This document shows positions 6,957-9,779 of a DNA stretch of 9,779 nt, in pieces. The stretch covers positions 1-9,779 of the forward strand of contig JAJFMR010000094.1 in the NCBI GenBank assembly GCA_020696915.1. The letters are read 5' to 3'. The first letter of the stretch is position 1; each line of letters starts with the position of its first letter. The translations under genes were made by a program, and so were the position numbers. A model generated the notes under the pieces. The model saw only the letters and a list, made by a program, of their open reading frames with translations. It did no database searches and had not been told where the DNA came from. Origin of the DNA: Rhizobiaceae bacterium. GTDB lineage: Bacteria > Pseudomonadota > Alphaproteobacteria > Rhizobiales > Rhizobiaceae.

Positions 6957-7849
6957 GGCAGTTTTTCCGGTCTGAGGCCGATCACGAAAATACCGAGCCG
7001 CTCGGCCTGCTCGACCACCCCGCGATATTCCAGCACCAGCGAACCTCCGGCCTGCAGCCCGATGCCGGCCAGGCCAGCCGCGTGAGCGCCGGTGATGGTC
7101 GCCGGGCCGATGGCCGGCAGGTCGGCCCGCTGCTCCTGCCCGGGCTTGGCGCACTTGACCAGCACACCTCGCTGGATGCCGGCGATCCGCCCATGCGTGC
7201 GGAGCTGTCTGACCCGGTCGAGCAGCCCGTCCGTGCCTTCTATTCCCTCCACGGCGATGACCCGCCCGCCGATGGCAACCGCGCCTTGTCCTATGTCCAG
7301 CCCGCCGATGGCGCGCGCCGCGGTGCAAGCGGCTTCAAGGTCGGGCCAATCGGCATCGAGCGGCGGGCGGCCAGCGATAACACCCTCGTCCGCCAGAAGT
7401 TCGGGGAGAATCTCATGCGCGCCCACCACCTTGATGCCGCTGGCTTCGATGTGGGTGACCAATGCCCGCAGCACGCCGTCGTCGCCTTTCCGCAGCGCCC
7501 GGACGAGTTGCGGCAGCAGGGCGAGGAGAGCCAGGCGCGGCTTCATCGCACTCAACCTGGGACGCCGGGCGATGCCGCCCGCCAGGACGGCGTGCGTGAC
7601 GCCTCGCTGCCGGAGAAGCGGCACCAGCCCTGCAAGGTCTTCGACCGCCAGCACCGCGTGTTCGAACGAGGCGAGTGCGGGACTTGCTTCGCCTTCGATC
7701 ATGACCACGAGTGGCGGTTTGCCGATCGCCGACAGGCCTTCGGCGATGTCGAGCGGCAGCCGGTCGCTCCCGGCGATGACCGCCACCCTGTCGCCTTCCC
7801 TGAATGAAAAGGGTTCGAAGGGGTCAGAGATCGGCATCGGCGTCGTCAT
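6953..7849 (-). CDS. lpxI: UDP-2,3-diacylglucosamine pyrophosphatase LpxI (DUF1009)
   Basis: LpxI cleaves UDP-2,3-diacylglucosamine to lipid X and UMP. It replaces LpxH in many alphaproteobacteria and attacks the alpha phosphate rather than the beta (known from the Caulobacter enzyme). The product has 298 residues from the ATG at 7849. It shows REGDRVAVIAGSDRLPLDIA (about 17-36), AVLAGGIARRP (about 87-97) and KGDDGVLRAL. The C-terminal DUF1009 core holds GGRVIAVEGIEGTDGLL; Asp207 in EGTD probably equals the catalytic Asp of Caulobacter LpxI (D225, by memory). VLVKCAKPGQEQRADLPAIG follows. The start is uncertain: 7849 overlaps lpxA by 26 nt, and a second ATG at 7837 by 14 nt. Both fall within a strong hairpin (7832-7860). 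The stop TGA overlaps the lpxB ATG by 4 nt, suggesting translational coupling. Confidence 0.95.
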   Translation of the reverse strand: MTTPMPISDPFEPFSFREGDRVAVIAGSDRLPLDIAEGLSAIGKPPLVVMIEGEASPALASFEHAVLAVEDLAGLVPLLRQRGVTHAVLAGGIARRPRLSAMKPRLALLALLPQLVRALRKGDDGVLRALVTHIEASGIKVVGAHEILPELLADEGVIAGRPPLDADWPDLEAACTAARAIGGLDIGQGAVAIGGRVIAVEGIEGTDGLLDRVRQLRTHGRIAGIQRGVLVKCAKPGQEQRADLPAIGPATITGAHAAGLAGIGLQAGGSLVLEYRGVVEQAERLGIFVIGLRPEKLP

Positions 7850-8660
7850 TGCCGATGCCGTCGAGAGCGGGCACGACGAGGTGGCGCCGGCCGCGGTTTC
7901 GGATGAAGCCGATGATCTCCAGAACGGGTTCGCAGTCAGCAAACTCGATGGCGGCGCGATCGAGGTTTTCGGTGACCGGCCGCGCCCGGTCGAAGATCAG
8001 GCGATAGGCGCTCCGCATCGCCAGGATGTCCTGGCGCGGCATTCCGGATCGCTTCATGCCGATGACGTTGAAACCGCGCAGCGTGGCTTGCGGCCCGCTC
8101 ACCATCCCATAGGGAATGACGTCCCCAAGGACGGCACTAAGGCCTCCGATGAAAGCATGGTGGCCGATCCGGCAGAACTGGTGGGCGCCGGACAGGCCGC
8201 CCATGGTGACGAAGTCGCCGATCTCGCAGTGACCGCCGAGGACCGCCATGTTGGCCATGGTTACGTTCCTGCCGACTATGCAATCATGCGCAACATGCGA
8301 AAAGGCCAGGAAATTGCCGTTGTCCCCGACGCTCGTTTCGCCCCTGCTGGTATCCGTCCCTGTGTGCATCGTCACGCCCTCGCGGATCGTGCAGTCACTG
8401 CCGATCACCAGAGTCGTGCGGCCGCCCTTGTGCTTTGTGTTCTGAGGGGGCGCGCCGAGCACCGCGTTTGGATATACCTTGCAATTGCCGCCGAGCGTGG
8501 TCGCGCCGATTATCGTGACATGACCGGTGAGCTCGGTCCGATCGCCGATCACCGCGTCAGCGCCGACATGACAGAGCGGACCTATGCTGACGCCGCTTCC
8601 CAGTTGAGCGCCCTTCTCGACGACCGCGCTGGCATGAATAATGGTTGTGTCCGGATGCAT
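7824..8660 (-). CDS. lpxA: UDP-N-acetylglucosamine O-acyltransferase
   Basis: LpxA catalyses the first step of lipid A synthesis, moving a 3-hydroxyacyl chain from ACP to the 3-OH of UDP-GlcNAc in the cytoplasm. The 278-residue protein has the left-handed beta-helix hexapeptide repeats (for example AVIGD, VVEKGAQLGSGVSIGPLC) over about residues 5-190 and a helical C-terminus. His125 in HVAHDCIVG is the catalytic base, at the same number as in E. coli. HQFC at 160-163 is also conserved. Gly173 at the hydrocarbon-ruler position is kept, which in E. coli goes with a C14 chain, so a long 3-hydroxyacyl donor is inferred. The ATG at 8660 lies 7 nt after the fabZ stop, without a strong Shine-Dalgarno. 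The C-terminal end (DDADADL) overlaps the lpxI start. Confidence 0.97.
   Translation of the reverse strand: MHPDTTIIHASAVVEKGAQLGSGVSIGPLCHVGADAVIGDRTELTGHVTIIGATTLGGNCKVYPNAVLGAPPQNTKHKGGRTTLVIGSDCTIREGVTMHTGTDTSRGETSVGDNGNFLAFSHVAHDCIVGRNVTMANMAVLGGHCEIGDFVTMGGLSGAHQFCRIGHHAFIGGLSAVLGDVIPYGMVSGPQATLRGFNVIGMKRSGMPRQDILAMRSAYRLIFDRARPVTENLDRAAIEFADCEPVLEIIGFIRNRGRRHLVVPALDGIGNDDADADL
7832..7860 (-). promoter_or_regulatory. Perfect 10-bp hairpin at the lpxA/lpxI junction enclosing the lpxI start
   Basis: On the coding (minus) strand CGGCATCGGC is followed by a 9-nt loop, AATGACGAC, and the perfect complement GCCGATGCCG. The first candidate lpxI ATG (7849-7847) lies in the loop, and the second (7837-7835) lies in the downstream arm. 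The same bases encode the Asp-rich end of LpxA (GIGNDDADADL). The hairpin could limit lpxI initiation until ribosomes finishing lpxA melt it. The structure is seen; the function is inferred. Confidence 0.45.
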
Positions 8661-8667
8661 GCGATGG

Positions 8668-9138
8668 TCAGTTCTCGTTCGCCGCCTTCAGGATGGCAGA
8701 GATCTCTGCCTCTGCAACCTTGTCGCCATCGACCAAAGCTTCGCATGCAAAACGCCACAGCGTGCCCCGCCGTTTGAGCTTCTTCACGTGAAGTTCGAGC
8801 CTGTCGCCCGGAACCACGGGTCGCCTGAACTTCGCATTGTCGATGGTCATGAAATAGACGAGCGCCGCCTCCTCGAGCGCGACATGCCTGATGCAGATGG
8901 CGCCTGCGGTCTGGGCCATCGCCTCGATGATGAGCACGCCAGGCATGACCGGATGGCCGGGGAAATGACCCTGGAAGTGCGGCTCGTTCATGGTCACGTT
9001 CTTTAGCCCGACTGCGGCATTATCGGCATCGATGCCGATGATCCTGTCGACCAGCAGGAAGGGGTAGCGGTGCGGAAGGAGCTTCATCAACTCCAGGATT
9101 TCCATGCTCTCCAGGGTCTGTCCGGACGTATCGGTCAT
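8668..9138 (-). CDS. fabZ: 3-hydroxyacyl-[acyl-carrier-protein] dehydratase FabZ
   Basis: FabZ dehydrates 3-hydroxyacyl-ACP to trans-2-enoyl-ACP in type II fatty acid elongation, in the cytoplasm. The 156-residue product forms one hot-dog fold. LLPHRYPFLLVDRI (about 20-33) and HFQGHFPGHPVMPGVLIIEAMAQ (54-76) are diagnostic. His58 and Glu72 have the 14-residue spacing of the E. coli pair H54/E68. The start at 9138 is chosen because of an ATGA overlap with the lpxD stop and an AGGAAGGG Shine-Dalgarno (9148-9155); upstream in-frame codons run inside lpxD. It sits between lpxD and lpxA, the usual arrangement. It shares the 3-hydroxyacyl-ACP pool with LpxA and LpxD, so the relative levels of these enzymes set the balance between lipid A and phospholipid (general knowledge from E. 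coli). Confidence 0.97.
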   Translation of the reverse strand: MTDTSGQTLESMEILELMKLLPHRYPFLLVDRIIGIDADNAAVGLKNVTMNEPHFQGHFPGHPVMPGVLIIEAMAQTAGAICIRHVALEEAALVYFMTIDNAKFRRPVVPGDRLELHVKKLKRRGTLWRFACEALVDGDKVAEAEISAILKAANEN

Positions 9139-9779
9139 TCCCGCGCACCCTTCCTGGATTTCGCCAGCGCCTGAACGGCGGCCACCTGGCGGAAGAAATC
9201 GCGCATCGGCACGGCCGGCGCCCCAGCCCATCTTTCGCTGCTGGGAATGTCGTTCATGACCCCGGAGGCGGCGGCGATCTGGGCCCGTTCGCCGACCACG
9301 ACATGGTCAGCAATACCGACGCCCCCGCCAAGCATCGCCTGGTCGCCAATTTTCACCGAACCGGAAATTCCGCAATGGCCGGCAATGAGACAGCCCCGGC
9401 CGACACTTACATTATGTGCAATCTGAACCAGGTTGTCGATCTTGGTGCCCTCACCGATGATGGTGTCGGTCATGGCGCCGCGGTCGATGGTGGTGTTGCT
9501 GCCGATCTCGACGTCGTCCTGGATGACGACGCGGCCGATCTGCGGTATGCGCTCCGGACCCCGCGGTCCGGCGACGAAGCCGAATCCGTCCTGGCCTATC
9601 TGGGCGCCTGCGTGGACGATGACCCGATCGCCCATCAGGGTGTGCTGAAGGCTCGCCGAAGGACCGACATAACAGTTGCGGCCGACCTGACACAGCCTGC
9701 CGACCACGGCGTTGGGCGCGACGACGGTGCCCGAACCGATGGCGGCCAGCGGTCCTATGACGGCGCCGGCCTCGACCGT
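9135..9779 (-). CDS. lpxD: UDP-3-O-acylglucosamine N-acyltransferase (5' part outside window)
   Basis: LpxD adds the second 3-hydroxyacyl chain, to the 2-amino group of UDP-3-O-acylglucosamine. The visible 214 residues are the C-terminal part of a protein usually about 340-350 long; the uridine-binding N-terminal domain lies beyond the window. The frame is open to base 9779. It shows left-handed beta-helix hexapeptides (VIGPLAAIGSGTVVAPNAVVG), the signature IGSNTTIDRGAMTDTIIG, and IAHNVSVG with the catalytic His (codon 9416-9414, equal to E. coli H239). The end PSSERWAGAPAVPMRDFFRQVA is typical of the family. An ATG at 9707 is internal, not the start. The TGA stop (9137-9135) overlaps the fabZ ATG by 4 nt. 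By synteny, bamA and rseP would be expected upstream; this is not visible. Confidence 0.96.
   Translation of the reverse strand, partial: TVEAGAVIGPLAAIGSGTVVAPNAVVGRLCQVGRNCYVGPSASLQHTLMGDRVIVHAGAQIGQDGFGFVAGPRGPERIPQIGRVVIQDDVEIGSNTTIDRGAMTDTIIGEGTKIDNLVQIAHNVSVGRGCLIAGHCGISGSVKIGDQAMLGGGVGIADHVVVGERAQIAAASGVMNDIPSSERWAGAPAVPMRDFFRQVAAVQALAKSRKGARE

Noticed and set aside
6957..7328. In-frame N-terminal extension of lpxB (518 instead of 394 residues)
   Set aside because: It overlaps lpxI and is Arg/Ala/Gly-rich. The LpxB family starts next to KIAIVAGE.SGD, and the ATGA overlap at 6953-6956 gives a natural start.
7092..8777. A 561-codon plus-strand open frame across lpxI, lpxA and the end of fabZ
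   Set aside because: Three well-supported genes occupy the opposite strand. The translation is low-complexity (Ala/Arg/Ser-rich in its first half), with no motif and no ribosome binding site.
1..9779. Mobile elements, CRISPR arrays, tRNA or rRNA genes, phage or defence islands
   Set aside because: No transposase, regular spaced repeats, tRNA-like cloverleaf or target-site duplications were noticed. The window is packed with conserved housekeeping genes.

Overview
The window looks like core chromosomal DNA of an alphaproteobacterium of the order Hyphomicrobiales (Rhizobiales), possibly Phyllobacteriaceae/Mesorhizobium-like. The pointers are the high GC content, the gene order lexA-comEC-gltX-gltA followed by a reversed lpxD-fabZ-lpxA-lpxI-lpxB cluster, the use of LpxI instead of LpxH, and the close similarity of the GltA, LpxA and GltX proteins to what I remember from rhizobia. 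The genus call is an inference from memory, not from a search.

Layout. Positions 1-265 (+) hold the C-terminal peptidase half of LexA, cut by the window start. Convergent to it is comEC (-, about 262/317-2688), the DNA-uptake channel gene. Its membrane core is intact, but its last about 90 codons lie in another reading frame, so the gene carries a frameshift near 570-600. A 106-nt divergent gap (2689-2794) separates comEC from gltX (+, 2795-4219, glutamyl-tRNA synthetase). A small intrinsic terminator overlaps the gltX stop codon. A 161-nt leader, with a dyad and two tandem ribosome-binding-site/start pairs, leads into gltA (+, 4381-5670, citrate synthase). After a 101-nt convergent gap, the rest of the window is one tightly packed minus-strand operon. 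In transcription order it is lpxD (5' part outside the window), fabZ, lpxA, lpxI and lpxB, with 4-nt ATGA overlaps at lpxD/fabZ and lpxI/lpxB, a 7-nt gap at fabZ/lpxA and a 26-nt overlap at lpxA/lpxI.

How the genes work together. LpxA, LpxD, LpxI and LpxB catalyse successive steps of the Raetz lipid A pathway: first acylation, second acylation, UMP removal, disaccharide formation. LpxC, which acts between LpxA and LpxD, is not here. FabZ belongs to fatty-acid elongation and draws on the same 3-hydroxyacyl-ACP pool that LpxA and LpxD consume. LexA (SOS repression), GltX (translation), GltA (TCA cycle entry) and ComEC (DNA uptake) are unrelated neighbours.

No mobile element, CRISPR array, tRNA or rRNA was seen. 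I do not see an undescribed multi-gene system. The points worth a second look are the comEC frameshift with an apparent internal deletion, a perfect 10-bp hairpin that puts the lpxI start codon in its loop, and the structured gltA leader with two start sites.
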